A stretch of 64,000 bases of DNA from Streptomyces alanosinicus (GTDB lineage Bacteria; Actinomycetota; Actinomycetes; Streptomycetales; Streptomycetaceae): the NCBI RefSeq assembly GCF_014650595.1, contig NZ_BMVG01000004.1, positions 1-64,000 of the forward strand, written 5' to 3'. Of this stretch, positions 1-8,843 are shown in pieces. Within the stretch, counting starts at the first letter, position 1; each line of letters starts with the position of its first letter. Position numbers and translations under genes: made by a program. The notes beneath the pieces are model-generated. The model saw nothing but the letters and a program-made list of their open reading frames with translations. It searched no databases and had not been told where the DNA came from.

Positions 1-916
1 CCGCGGACCGCGTCGCGACGACCGCGGCGGTCGGCCCGGTGGCTTCCGCCGCGACGACCGGCGGGACGACAGGCGTGGCGGCGGCCGCTTCCGCGACGAG
101 CGCGACCGGGACCGGGACCGTGAGCCGATCAAGCGGCTGCCGATCCCGGAGGAAGTCACCGGTGACGAGATCGACAGCGACGTCCGGCAGGAGCTGCAGA
201 GCCTGCCCAAGACGCTCGCGGAGGACGTCGCCAGGAACCTGGTGATGGTCGCCCGGCTCATCGACGAGGACCCCGAGGGCGCCTACGGCTACTCCAAGGT
301 GGCCCTGCGGCTGGCGTCCCGCGTGGCCGCCGTACGCGAGGCCGCCGGGTTCGCGGCGTACGCCAACCAGAAGTACAGCGAAGCTCTCGCCGAGTTCCGG
401 GCCGCGCGGCGGATGACCGGCTCCGTGGAGCTCTGGCCGGTGATGGCCGACTGCGAGCGCGGGCTCGGCCGGCCGGAGAAGGCGCTGGACATGGCCGGTG
501 CCCCGGAGGTGCACAAGCTGGACAAGGCCGGTCAGGTCGAGATGCGGCTCGTCGCGGCCGGTGCCCGGCGTGACATGGGCCAGCTGGACGCCGCCATCGT
601 GACCCTGCAGAGCCCGGAACTGGCCTCCAACTCGGTCCAGCCGTGGACCGCGCGGCTGCGGTACGCCTACGCCGACGCGCTGCTGGCCGCCGGCCGTGAG
701 GGCGAGGCCCGGGAGTGGTTCGCCAAGGCCGTGGAGGCCGACCGGGACGGCAGCACGGACGCCTCCGACCGGCTCGCCGAGTTGGACGGTGTCGAGTTCG
801 TGGACGCGCTGGACGAGGGCGACGCCGAGTCCGAGAGCGCGTCGCAGGACGACAGCGAGGACGACGGCGACAGCCACCGCGACGCCGACAGTCACCACGA
901 CGGCGACAAGGACTGA
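1..916 (+). CDS. TPR-like conserved protein, 5' end outside window
   Basis: The reading frame is open from base 2, so the start lies upstream. The visible first ~50 residues are very rich in Arg, Asp and Gly and look disordered. A helical repeat region follows, from about residue 75 of the visible part, with alternating Ala/Leu helices typical of tetratricopeptide repeats (for example YANQKYSEALAEFRAARR). The C-terminus is an acidic and His/Asp-rich tail. No catalytic motif is visible and the function is unknown; TPR proteins usually act as protein-binding scaffolds. A bidirectional terminator follows, and the next gene is convergent. Confidence 0.8.
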   Translation, partial: RGPRRDDRGGRPGGFRRDDRRDDRRGGGRFRDERDRDRDREPIKRLPIPEEVTGDEIDSDVRQELQSLPKTLAEDVARNLVMVARLIDEDPEGAYGYSKVALRLASRVAAVREAAGFAAYANQKYSEALAEFRAARRMTGSVELWPVMADCERGLGRPEKALDMAGAPEVHKLDKAGQVEMRLVAAGARRDMGQLDAAIVTLQSPELASNSVQPWTARLRYAYADALLAAGREGEAREWFAKAVEADRDGSTDASDRLAELDGVEFVDALDEGDAESESASQDDSEDDGDSHRDADSHHDGDKD

Positions 917-955
917 CGTCTCCCGCAGGGACTGACGTCTCCTCGGTGAGACGCG

Positions 956-989
956 AAGAGGGCAGGATCCCCATGGGGCCTGCCCTCTT
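956..989. terminator. Bidirectional terminator hairpin
   Basis: AAGAGGGCAGG (956-966) pairs perfectly with CCTGCCCTCTT (979-989), followed by a further T and CGCG. The loop is itself palindromic (CCCCATGGGG). It lies between two convergent genes. Confidence 0.75.
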
Positions 990-1012
990 TCGCGTTGCTC
1001 GGCCGGGACGGC

Positions 1013-2296
1013 TCAGATCTCCAGTGTCCGCAGCACCAGTCCGGACGCCGGTTTCGGGCCGAACGACGTCGACTTGCGGGGCATCATCACGCCCTGGCGG
1101 GCCAGGTCGCGTACGACCTCCTCGCGGACGGGGTGCATCAGGACGGCCGTACCGCCGTCGCGTTCCGCCTTGGCGACGGTCGCGGCCGTGTCATGGATGT
1201 AGGCGATATGGGCCGGGGAGTCCTCGGGGATGTGCCAGACATGTTCGAGGAGCGTGGCGTGCAGGACCGTGGCGTCCAGGGAGCGCCAGGCGGCCGGGCG
1301 GTCGGCCGGGATGGTCCGGGCCAGCAGGTCCGGGTCCGGACGGTCGAGCAGGTGGAAGGCGCCGTCGCCGGCCAGCAGGAAGGCGTTGCCGGCGCAGGAC
1401 GTGTCCGCCAGTGTCTCCAGCGCCTCGGCGAGCGGTGTGTCGAGGCGTCGTACCCGGAACAGGCCGTGCACCGCCGCGAGCGCGTCGGCGACCGGCAGGC
1501 CGTGCAGCAGACGGTGGATGGCGCGCACGCGCAGCGGGTAGCGGGCGGTGTCGACGAGCAGGACCAGGCCGTGGTCCCAGGGGCTCGGGGAGGGGTGCTC
1601 GGCGCGCAGCCGCAGATAGGTGGCCCAGCGGTGGTGGCCGTCGGCGATCAGGGCCTCGGTGCGGGCGAGGTCGGACTGGACGCGGGCCACGTCGGTGGGG
1701 TCGGTGATGGACCACAGACGGTGCTGGAAGCCGTCCTCGGTGGTCGTGGCCAGGAGCGGGGGCTTCTCCGCCGTGCGGTCGACGACCTCGGCCGCGGTGC
1801 CGTCGCCGCGGTAGGTGAGCAGCAGCGGTTCCAGGTTCGCGCGCGTGGCGCGCATGAGGGCGGCGCGGTCGGCGACCACGGGCGGCATGACGTCCTCGTG
1901 CGGCAGTACCAGGCCCTCGGCGGGCTCCGAGATCCGCAGCGCGCCGATGATGCCGCGCTGGAGCATGCCGCTCTCGTCGTGCTGTTCGTAGACGTAGAGG
2001 CCGGGCTCCGGGTCGGCGGTGAGGATGCCCTCGGACAGCCAGCGGCGCAGGGTGTCGGCGGCTTGTTCGGTGCTCGCGCTCGGCGTGCCGGCCTGGGGGA
2101 GGATCAGGCGGACGATGTTGTGCGGGTCGGCGGACTGGAGGTGGTGCACCCCGTCGGGCCGTACGACGACGTCGTACGGCGGAGAGGTGACGGCGGCGAG
2201 GCTGCCGACCCGGTCGGGGTCGTACCGAAGGCCGCGGAACGTGGTGAGTTCCAGGCCTCGGGGCGCCGTTGCTTCCGAGTGACCTGCAGTGTTCAT
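1013..2296 (-). CDS. DUF1015 family protein
   Basis: A 427-residue protein matching the DUF1015 pattern. The N-terminal segment includes GLRYDPDRVGSLAAVTSPPYDVV, followed by the conserved HNIVRLILP and later motifs such as DGHHRWATYLRLR. The biochemical role of the family is not established to my knowledge; it is widespread as a single-copy cytoplasmic protein in actinobacteria. The ATG at 2296 fits the family's usual N-terminus. It is divergent from the HAD phosphatase gene, with 73 bp between the starts, so the two promoters share one short interval. Confidence 0.85.
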   Translation of the reverse strand: MNTAGHSEATAPRGLELTTFRGLRYDPDRVGSLAAVTSPPYDVVVRPDGVHHLQSADPHNIVRLILPQAGTPSASTEQAADTLRRWLSEGILTADPEPGLYVYEQHDESGMLQRGIIGALRISEPAEGLVLPHEDVMPPVVADRAALMRATRANLEPLLLTYRGDGTAAEVVDRTAEKPPLLATTTEDGFQHRLWSITDPTDVARVQSDLARTEALIADGHHRWATYLRLRAEHPSPSPWDHGLVLLVDTARYPLRVRAIHRLLHGLPVADALAAVHGLFRVRRLDTPLAEALETLADTSCAGNAFLLAGDGAFHLLDRPDPDLLARTIPADRPAAWRSLDATVLHATLLEHVWHIPEDSPAHIAYIHDTAATVAKAERDGGTAVLMHPVREEVVRDLARQGVMMPRKSTSFGPKPASGLVLRTLEI

Positions 2297-2369
2297 CCCG
2301 GCATCGTACGTGTGTCAGTGCCGTGCGGGATGATCGGGGGAAAGGTCTTCGAACGAGGAGCGATGTGGA

Positions 2370-3398
2370 ATGAGCCAGGCGGTCAGGACGAGGCCCGAGG
2401 GCAGTGGGCAGCCCCTGAGCGAGGCGTACGACACGGCGCTGCTCGATCTCGACGGGGTGGTGTACGCGGGCGGGAGCGCCATCGCGCACGCGGTCGACTC
2501 GCTGGCGGTGGCGCGCGCCGGCGGGATGCATCTGGCGTATGTCACCAACAACGCGCTGCGGACCCCGGACACGGTGGCGGAGCATCTGACGGAGCTGGGC
2601 ATACCGACGGGTGCCGATGACGTGATCACCTCCGCGCAGGCGGTCGCGCGGCTGATCAGCGAGCAGGTGTCGGCCGGGGCGCGCGTGCTGGTCATCGGCG
2701 GCGAGGGGCTGCGGGTGGCGCTGCGTGAGCGGGGGCTGACTCCGGTGGAGTCGGCGGACGACGATCCGGCGGCGGTCGTGCAGGGGTTCGGTGGGCCGGA
2801 TCTGGCCTGGGGGCGGTTCGCGGAGGCGTCGTACGCGGTGGCGCGTGGTGTGCCGTGGTTCGCGTCCAACACCGATCTGACGATTCCGAGCGGGCGGGGC
2901 ATCGCGCCGGGCAATGGCGCGGCCGTGGAGGTCGTACGGATCGCGACGGGTGCGGAGCCGCAGGTGGCGGGCAAGCCGCTGCCGCCGATGCACCGCGAGA
3001 CGATCATCCGGACGGGTGCGAAGCGGCCGTTGGTGGTGGGGGACCGGCTGGACACGGACATCGAGGGGGCTTTCAACGGCGGGGTGGACTCGCTGCTGGT
3101 GCTGACCGGTGTCACCGACGGCGCCCGGCTGCTCGCGGCGCCGCCGCGGCACCGGCCGACGTTCGTGGACGCGGATCTGCGCGGGCTGCTGACGGGACAG
3201 CCGGAGGTCACGGCGGACGGTGCCGGTTTCCGCTGCGGCGGGTTCACGGCGACGGCCGCTGCGGACCGTTTGGAGCTGGAGGGTGACGGGGAGGCGCTGG
3301 ACGGGCTGCGGGCGCTGTGCGCGGCGGCCTGGACGGCGGCCGGGGACGGCTCCTGTGCGCTGGACGGAGGCAAGGCGCTGGCGCGGCTCGGGCTGTGA
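2370..3398 (+). CDS. HAD-superfamily sugar phosphatase (NagD/PGP type)
   Basis: A 342-residue HAD hydrolase. Motif I is DLDGV (residues 26-30, nucleophile Asp26), motif II is VTNN (~58-61) and motif IV is GDRLDTDI (~224-231). The layout with a C2 cap is that of the NagD / 4-nitrophenylphosphatase / phosphoglycolate phosphatase group. About 70 extra residues follow the HAD core and are unassigned. The ATG at 2370 is preceded by GAGGAG at 2355-2360. The substrate cannot be read from the sequence; a housekeeping metabolite phosphatase is likely. Confidence 0.85.
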   Translation: MSQAVRTRPEGSGQPLSEAYDTALLDLDGVVYAGGSAIAHAVDSLAVARAGGMHLAYVTNNALRTPDTVAEHLTELGIPTGADDVITSAQAVARLISEQVSAGARVLVIGGEGLRVALRERGLTPVESADDDPAAVVQGFGGPDLAWGRFAEASYAVARGVPWFASNTDLTIPSGRGIAPGNGAAVEVVRIATGAEPQVAGKPLPPMHRETIIRTGAKRPLVVGDRLDTDIEGAFNGGVDSLLVLTGVTDGARLLAAPPRHRPTFVDADLRGLLTGQPEVTADGAGFRCGGFTATAAADRLELEGDGEALDGLRALCAAAWTAAGDGSCALDGGKALARLGL

Positions 3399-3433
3399 GG
3401 CGGACCCGGGGCCCCGGGGATCGAGATTGAGAG

Positions 3434-3452
3434 CGAGGGTAGGCTAACCTAA
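3434..3452 (+). promoter_or_regulatory. Iron box (DmdR/IdeR-type operator)
   Basis: CGAGGGTAGGCTAACCTAA agrees at 16 of 19 positions with the remembered actinobacterial iron-repressor consensus TTAGGTTAGGCTAACCTAA. It ends four bases before the GTG start of the first siderophore permease, so bound repressor would cover the start region. This predicts derepression of the uptake operon in low iron. Confidence 0.8.
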
Positions 3453-3456
3453 CCTC

Positions 3457-4500
3457 GTGTTGGTCGACAGTCCTCCGGAACAGCGCGCGGAGACCGCCCC
3501 CGCGCCCCCAACCCGCCAGGCGGCAAGGGCCCTTGGGCTCCTGGGCTCCGTCGCGATCCTGGTGCTCGTCGCTGTGGCGAGCATCGCGATCGGGGCGAAA
3601 TCGCTGTCGCTGGACCAGGTCTGGCACGGCCTGTTCCATGACACGGGGACCTATGGCGACGTCGTCGTGGACGAGCGGCTCTCGCGCACGGTCCTGGGGC
3701 TGCTCGCCGGTGCCGCGCTCGGTCTGTCGGGCGCGGTGCTGCAGGCGCTGACCCGCAATCCGCTGGCCGACCCCGGACTGCTCGGGATCAACGCGGGTGC
3801 CTCCGCCGCCGTCGTCACGGCGATCACCTATTTCGGCGTCACCAGCCTCACCGGCTATGTGTGGTTCGCCTTCTTCGGCGCGGCGGCGGTGGGCGCGCTG
3901 GTGTGGTTCCTCGGCGGCAGCCGGGGCGCCACCCCGGTGCGGCTCGCGCTCGCGGGGACGGCGATCAGCGCCGCCCTGTACGGCTATCTCCAGGCCGTGA
4001 TGATCATGGATGACGCGGCGCTGGGCAAGATGCGCTTCTGGACGGTGGGTTCGCTGGCCTCGGCCACGAACTCGACGATCCTGCAGGTCCTGCCGTTCCT
4101 CGCGGTCGGCGTGGTCCTGGCGCTCGGGCTGGCCCGGCCGCTGAACGCCGTCGCGATGGGCGACGACACCGCCCGCGCCCTCGGCGCCAACCTGGGCCGC
4201 ACCCGCGCGCTCGCCATGCTCGCCGCCACCGTGCTGTGCGGTGCCGCGACCGCCGCCTGCGGTCCGATCGTGTTCGTCGGTCTGATGGTCCCGCACGTCG
4301 TGCGCTCCTTCACCGGCCCCGACCTGCGCTGGATCCTGCCGTACGCCACGGTCCTGTCGCCGGTGCTGCTGCTCGGGGCCGATGTCATCGGCCGGGTCGT
4401 GGCCCGGCCCTCGGAACTCCAGGTCGGCATCGTCACCGCGATCATCGGCGGTCCGGTCTTCATCTTTCTCGTACGACGGCGGAGGACGGCCCAGCTGTGA
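3457..4500 (+). CDS. Iron-siderophore ABC transporter permease, FecCD family
   Basis: A 347-residue, very hydrophobic protein with about nine to ten transmembrane helices and FecCD signatures (QALTRNPLADPGLLGINAGA near residues 91-110, and the C-terminal GPIVFVGLMVPHVVR). It forms half of the membrane channel for a ferric-siderophore importer. The GTG start at 3457 sits directly after the iron box and lacks a normally spaced ribosome binding site, so the message may be nearly leaderless. It overlaps the next gene by GTGA. No binding-protein gene is adjacent; it must be encoded elsewhere. Confidence 0.93.
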   Translation: MLVDSPPEQRAETAPAPPTRQAARALGLLGSVAILVLVAVASIAIGAKSLSLDQVWHGLFHDTGTYGDVVVDERLSRTVLGLLAGAALGLSGAVLQALTRNPLADPGLLGINAGASAAVVTAITYFGVTSLTGYVWFAFFGAAAVGALVWFLGGSRGATPVRLALAGTAISAALYGYLQAVMIMDDAALGKMRFWTVGSLASATNSTILQVLPFLAVGVVLALGLARPLNAVAMGDDTARALGANLGRTRALAMLAATVLCGAATAACGPIVFVGLMVPHVVRSFTGPDLRWILPYATVLSPVLLLGADVIGRVVARPSELQVGIVTAIIGGPVFIFLVRRRRTAQL

Positions 4501-5543
4501 AGACCCGATCCATGAACCGGGCCGTACGCACGCCGGGCGGGCTCTCCCTGCGTCTGGACCTGCGGGCCCTGATCGTCGTCGTCCTGCTGCTGGCCGCCGC
4601 CTGCGCCGCGGGCGTCGCGCTGATCGGCACCGGGGACGCGAAGATCCCGGCGGCCGACGTGCTCAGGACGCTCGCCGGCAACGGCAACGCCTACCAGGAC
4701 TTCATCGTGGGCGAGCTGCGGCTGCCGAGGGTCCTGGTCGGTCTGCTGGTCGGTGCCTCGCTCGGCCTGGGCGGCGCCCTGTTCCAGTCCGTCTCGCGCA
4801 ATCCGCTCGGCAGCCCGGACGTCCTCGGCCTCTCCCAGGGCTCGACCGCCGGGGCCCTGATCGTGATCGTGCTGCTGTCGGGCAGCACCACTCAGGTCAC
4901 CGTCGGCGCCCTGGTCGGCGGCCTGGTGACCGGACTCGCCATCTATCTGCTCGCCTGGAAACAGGGTGTGCACGGATACCGGCTGGTCCTGGTCGGTATC
5001 GGTGTCTCCGCGATCGCCACGGCTGTCAACGGCTATCTGCTCACCAAGGCCGACCTGGTCGACGCGGCCCGCGCGGTCGTGTGGATGACCGGCTCCCTCA
5101 ACGGCCGTGACTGGGACCAGGTCCGGCCGCTGCTCGCGCTGTGCGCCGTCCTCGTGCCGCTGGTCCTCGCCAACGCCCGCGGCCTGCGGATGATGGAGAT
5201 GGGCGACGACGTCGCGAACGCCCTCGGGGTGCGGGTGCAGCGGGTGCGGCTGGTGCTGATGGTCTGCGCCGTCCTGCTCGTCGCGGCCGCCACGGCCGCC
5301 GCCGGACCGGTCTCCTTCGTCGCGCTCACCGCGCCCCAGCTCGCCCGGCGCCTGACCCGCTCGCCGGGCCCGAACCTGGTGCCCTCGCTGTGCATGGGCG
5401 CCGCCCTGCTGGTCGCCGCCGACTGGGCCTCCCAGCGTGCCTTCGGCGCCGACCAGCTGCCCGTCGGCGTGGTCACCGGGGTCCTCGGCGGCGGCTATCT
5501 GCTGTGGCTGTTGGTCACCGAGCGCAGGGCGGGCCGGATATGA
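4497..5543 (+). CDS. Second FecCD-family siderophore permease
   Basis: A 348-residue polytopic protein paralogous to the upstream permease, with FecCD motifs FQSVSRNPLGSPDVLGLSQGS and GPVSFVALTAPQLARR. It should heterodimerise with the first permease. The GTG at 4497 overlaps the upstream stop in a GTGA quartet; an in-frame ATG at 4512 is an alternative. The gene ends in an ATGA overlap with the ATPase gene, which indicates translational coupling through the operon. Confidence 0.93.
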   Translation: MKTRSMNRAVRTPGGLSLRLDLRALIVVVLLLAAACAAGVALIGTGDAKIPAADVLRTLAGNGNAYQDFIVGELRLPRVLVGLLVGASLGLGGALFQSVSRNPLGSPDVLGLSQGSTAGALIVIVLLSGSTTQVTVGALVGGLVTGLAIYLLAWKQGVHGYRLVLVGIGVSAIATAVNGYLLTKADLVDAARAVVWMTGSLNGRDWDQVRPLLALCAVLVPLVLANARGLRMMEMGDDVANALGVRVQRVRLVLMVCAVLLVAAATAAAGPVSFVALTAPQLARRLTRSPGPNLVPSLCMGAALLVAADWASQRAFGADQLPVGVVTGVLGGGYLLWLLVTERRAGRI

Positions 5544-6403
5544 GCGCCGTCCCCGAGTCAGTCAGCAAGAGGAGCACTGTGAACCGCCTGTCCGCCGAGA
5601 ACGTCACCCTCGCCTACGACCAGCGCGTCATCGCCGAGCAGTTGTCGGTGGAGATCCCCGACAACTCCTTCACGGTGATCGTCGGCCCGAACGCGTGCGG
5701 CAAGTCGACGCTGCTGCGGGCCCTGTCCCGGATGCTCAGGCCGAGCGAGGGCCGGGTGCTGCTGGACGGGCAGGTCATCCAGTCGATTCCCGCGAAGAAG
5801 GTCGCGCGGACCCTCGGTCTGCTGCCGCAGTCGTCCATCGCGCCCGACGGCATCACCGTCGCCGACCTCGTCGGGCGGGGCCGCTATCCGCACCAGGGCC
5901 TGCTGCGCCAGTGGTCGGCGCAGGACGAGCGGGTCGTCCAGGAGTCGATGCGGCAGACCGGGGTCGCCGAACTGGCCGACCGGTACGTCGACGAGCTGTC
6001 CGGCGGCCAGCGGCAGCGGGTGTGGATCGCCATGGCGCTCGCCCAGCAGACCCCGCTGCTGCTCCTGGACGAGCCGACCACCTACCTCGACATCCAGCAC
6101 CAGATCGACGTCCTCGACCTGTGCGCCGAGCTGCACGAGGAACAGGGACGCACGCTGGTGGCGGTGTTGCACGACCTCAACCACGCGGCCCGCTACGCCA
6201 CGCACCTCATCGCCCTGCGCGGTGGCGAGGTCATCGCCGAGGGCGCGCCGAACGAGATCGTCACCGCCGAGCTGGTGGAACGGGTGTTCGGGCTGCGCTG
6301 CCAGGTCATCGACGACCCGGAGACCGGGACCCCGCTGGTGGTGCCGGCCGCCAGGAAGGCGCGTACCGCGGCCCGGGAGGAGGCCGCTACAGCAGCCTCC
6401 TGA
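5540..6403 (+). CDS. Siderophore ABC transporter ATP-binding protein (FecE type)
   Basis: The ATPase of the importer. Visible motifs are Walker A GPNACGKST, the Q-loop LLPQSS, the ABC signature LSGGQRQRVWIAMA, Walker B LLLLDEPTT and the H-loop AVLHDLNH. The ATG at 5540 overlaps the permease stop; a GTG at 5579 preceded by AGGAG (5570-5574) would give a product 13 residues shorter that starts closer to the usual family N-terminus. The 3' end overlaps the convergent SCP2-like gene by 17 bp. Expression should follow the iron box at 3434. Confidence 0.93.
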   Translation: MSAVPESVSKRSTVNRLSAENVTLAYDQRVIAEQLSVEIPDNSFTVIVGPNACGKSTLLRALSRMLRPSEGRVLLDGQVIQSIPAKKVARTLGLLPQSSIAPDGITVADLVGRGRYPHQGLLRQWSAQDERVVQESMRQTGVAELADRYVDELSGGQRQRVWIAMALAQQTPLLLLDEPTTYLDIQHQIDVLDLCAELHEEQGRTLVAVLHDLNHAARYATHLIALRGGEVIAEGAPNEIVTAELVERVFGLRCQVIDDPETGTPLVVPAARKARTAAREEAATAAS

Positions 6404-6734
6404 GCCGGAACAGATCCAGCAGGCTCGCCTCCAGCCGTACCCGGCCGGAGCCCCAGGCGGTCGCGAAGTTCAGCTCGCCGGCCACCAGGCCCACCAGGTC
6501 GTCCCCGGCCATGGCCAGCCTGATCTGCGCCTTCTCCCGCGGCGGACCGGGCTGCGTGTCGTCGACGTCGATCCGTCCGCCCGTCATCCGGCCGATGAAG
6601 GTGACGTCCAGATCGGTGATGTGACAGCTCACCGAGCGCTCCAGGGCGGCTGCCGCGCGGACGTCGCCCTCGGCACCCCGCATATTGTCCGAAAGCTTTC
6701 CCAGTGCGGCGCGGCACTCCTCGATCGTGGCCAT
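6387..6734 (-). CDS. SCP2-like sterol-carrier-domain protein
   Basis: A 115-residue protein with the general layout of an SCP2-like fold: short N-terminal helices (IEECRAALGKLSDNM), a beta segment (VSCHITDLDVTFIGRMTGGRIDV), then KAQIRLAMAGDDLVGLVAGELNFATAWGSGRVRLEAS and a C-terminal LLDLFRLRRLL. Small SCP2 proteins may bind lipids; the ligand is unknown here. The ATG at 6734 begins MATIEE. It is divergent from the next small gene, with 42 bp between the starts. Confidence 0.75.
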   Translation of the reverse strand: MATIEECRAALGKLSDNMRGAEGDVRAAAALERSVSCHITDLDVTFIGRMTGGRIDVDDTQPGPPREKAQIRLAMAGDDLVGLVAGELNFATAWGSGRVRLEASLLDLFRLRRLL

Positions 6735-6776
6735 CGGCCACGACGGTACCCCAGCGGTTCGAGGTAGCGTCGGGGC

Positions 6777-7055
6777 ATGAGCGAGTCCGTGTCCGAGGCC
6801 GGGACCGTCAGCGCGGCCGAGCCCGCGTACGACCCCGCAGCGCCCGCCCCCCTGAACGTCCCGCGCACCCCCACCGGCAACGCCGAGGTCGACGCCCAAT
6901 TGCAGCGGCTGGCCGATGCCGACCACCTCGCCACCGACGGACATGTGGAGGTGTACGAGGATGTACACGGGGGACTGCGCGACGCGCTCACCGCGCTCGA
7001 CGCCCGCCCGGGACCTCCGGCCCCCGCACCGTCGTACCACCAGAGCAGGAGCTGA
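6777..7055 (+). CDS. Small conserved hypothetical protein upstream of tlyA
   Basis: A 92-residue acidic protein with low-complexity Pro/Ala-rich ends and a short helical core (NAEVDAQLQRLADADHLATDGHVEVYEDVHGGLRDALTAL). I do not recognise a domain. It lies 7 bp upstream of tlyA, so the two are probably cotranscribed; similar small proteins occur at this position in other streptomycetes as I recall. Confidence 0.75.
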   Translation: MSESVSEAGTVSAAEPAYDPAAPAPLNVPRTPTGNAEVDAQLQRLADADHLATDGHVEVYEDVHGGLRDALTALDARPGPPAPAPSYHQSRS

Positions 7056-7062
7056 ACCGAAC

Positions 7063-7878
7063 GTGGCAGGAGTCGCACGCCGCCGTCTGGACGCGGAGCT
7101 GGTCCGCCGGAAACTCGCGCGCTCGCGCGAGCACGCCAGCCAGCTGATCGCCGCCGGCCGGGTCACCGTCGGCAGGACCGTGGCGACCAAGCCGGCCACG
7201 CAGGTGGAGACCGCCTCCGCGATCGTGGTCCAGGGCGACGACAGCGACCCCGACTACGTCTCCCGGGGCGGGCACAAGCTCGCCGGCGCCCTCGATGTCT
7301 TCGTGCCGCAGGGGCTCGTGGTCGAGGGCCGGCGCGCGCTCGACGCCGGCGCGTCCACGGGCGGCTTCACCGACGTCCTGCTGCGCGCGGGCGCCGCGCA
7401 CGTCGTCGCCGTGGACGTCGGGTACGGACAGCTCGCCTGGTCCCTGCAGAGCGATGAACGCGTCACCGTCAAGGACCGTACGAACGTGCGCGAGTTGACG
7501 CTCGACGCGATCGATGGGGAAGCTGTGGATCTTGTCGTGGGCGATCTGTCCTTCATCCCGCTCGGGCTGGTGCTGCCGGCCCTCAAGCGGTGCGTGAGGC
7601 CGGACGCCGACCTGGTGATGATGGTCAAGCCGCAGTTCGAGGTGGGGAAGGAGCGGCTCGGCAGCGGGGGAGTCGTACGGAGTCCGCAGCTGCGGGCGGA
7701 GGCCGTGCGGGCAGTGGCCGAGAAGGCCTGGGAGCTGGGGCTCGGGGTGCAGGCTGTCACCGCCAGTCCGCTGCCCGGGCCCTCGGGGAACGTCGAGTAC
7801 TTTCTCTGGCTTCGGGCGGGGGCACCCCAGGTGGACCCGGCCGACGTCGACCGTGCAGTGGCGGAGGGGCCGCGTTGA
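7063..7878 (+). CDS. tlyA: TlyA family 16S/23S rRNA 2'-O-methyltransferase
   Basis: A 271-residue protein. The N-terminal S4 RNA-binding domain (residues 1-60, RRRLDAELVRRKLARSREHA) is followed by an FtsJ-like Rossmann methyltransferase: YVSRGGHKLAGAL, the SAM loop LDAGASTGGFTDVLL, VGDLSF and MVKPQFE. In mycobacteria the family methylates 16S C1409 and 23S C1920, and its loss gives capreomycin resistance. The GTG at 7063 gives the compact N-terminus normal for the family. The stop overlaps the nadK TTG start. Confidence 0.93.
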   Translation: MAGVARRRLDAELVRRKLARSREHASQLIAAGRVTVGRTVATKPATQVETASAIVVQGDDSDPDYVSRGGHKLAGALDVFVPQGLVVEGRRALDAGASTGGFTDVLLRAGAAHVVAVDVGYGQLAWSLQSDERVTVKDRTNVRELTLDAIDGEAVDLVVGDLSFIPLGLVLPALKRCVRPDADLVMMVKPQFEVGKERLGSGGVVRSPQLRAEAVRAVAEKAWELGLGVQAVTASPLPGPSGNVEYFLWLRAGAPQVDPADVDRAVAEGPR

Positions 7879-8792
7879 CACAGAACCTGGCGCGTACTGT
7901 TTTCCTGCTCGCCCACACCGGGCGGCCCGCGGCGATCCGCAGTGCGGAACTCGTCGTCAAGGGCCTGCTGGCGCATGGCATCGGGGTGCGGGTGCTGGAG
8001 GAGGAGGCGCGCGATCTGCCGCTGCCCGACGAGGTGGGGCTGGTCAAGGAGGCGACTCCGCAGTGCCTCGACGGGTGCGAGCTGCTGATCGTGCTCGGTG
8101 GCGACGGCACGCTGCTGCGGGGCGCGGAGTTCGCCCGCGCCTCCGGGGTGCCGATGCTCGGCGTCAACCTCGGACGCGTGGGGTTCCTCGCGGAGGCCGA
8201 GCGGGACGACCTCGACCGGGTGGTCGACCGGGTGGTGGCGCGGTCGTACGAGGTCGAGGAGCGGATGACCGTCGACGTCGTCGTGCACCGCAACGGCGAC
8301 ATCGTGCACACGGACTGGGCGCTGAACGAGGCGGCCGTGCAGAAGGCCGGCGCCGAGAAGCTGCTGGAAGTCGTGCTGGAGATCGACGGGCGGCCGGTGA
8401 CCGGGTTCGGCTGCGACGGGGTCGTCCTGTCCACACCCACCGGATCCACCGCCTACGCGTTCTCCGCGGGCGGGCCCGTGGTCTGGCCCGAGGTGGAGGC
8501 GCTGCTCATGGTGCCGATCAGCGCCCACGCGCTGTTCGCCAAGCCGCTGGTCACCTCGCCCGATTCGGTGCTCGCCGTGGAGGTGCTGCCGCACATTCCA
8601 CCGGGCGTGCTGTGGTGCGACGGGCGGCGGACCGTGGAGCTGCCGCCGGGGGCCAGGGTGGAGGTACGGCGCGGGGCCGTGCCGGTGCGGCTGGCCCGGC
8701 TGCATCATTCGTCCTTCACCGACCGGCTTGTCGCGAAGTTCGCGCTGCCGACCACCGGGTGGCGGGGGGCGCCGCACCACTCGACGGAGTGA
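7875..8792 (+). CDS. nadK: NAD kinase
   Basis: A 305-residue ATP/polyphosphate-NAD kinase making NADP from NAD. The signature GGDGT sits in IVLGGDGTLLR and the second diagnostic block is STPTGSTAYAFSAGGP. The TTG start at 7875 overlaps the tlyA stop (TTGA) and gives a normal-length N-terminus (TQNLARTVFLLAHTGR). The tlyA-nadK-recN order is common in actinobacteria and Firmicutes, which supports the assignment. Confidence 0.93.
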   Translation: MTQNLARTVFLLAHTGRPAAIRSAELVVKGLLAHGIGVRVLEEEARDLPLPDEVGLVKEATPQCLDGCELLIVLGGDGTLLRGAEFARASGVPMLGVNLGRVGFLAEAERDDLDRVVDRVVARSYEVEERMTVDVVVHRNGDIVHTDWALNEAAVQKAGAEKLLEVVLEIDGRPVTGFGCDGVVLSTPTGSTAYAFSAGGPVVWPEVEALLMVPISAHALFAKPLVTSPDSVLAVEVLPHIPPGVLWCDGRRTVELPPGARVEVRRGAVPVRLARLHHSSFTDRLVAKFALPTTGWRGAPHHSTE

Positions 8793-8843
8793 GACAGGCG
8801 GCCTGTGTGCACTCCCGACCCAAGACCTCGTATGGTCTGTTCC

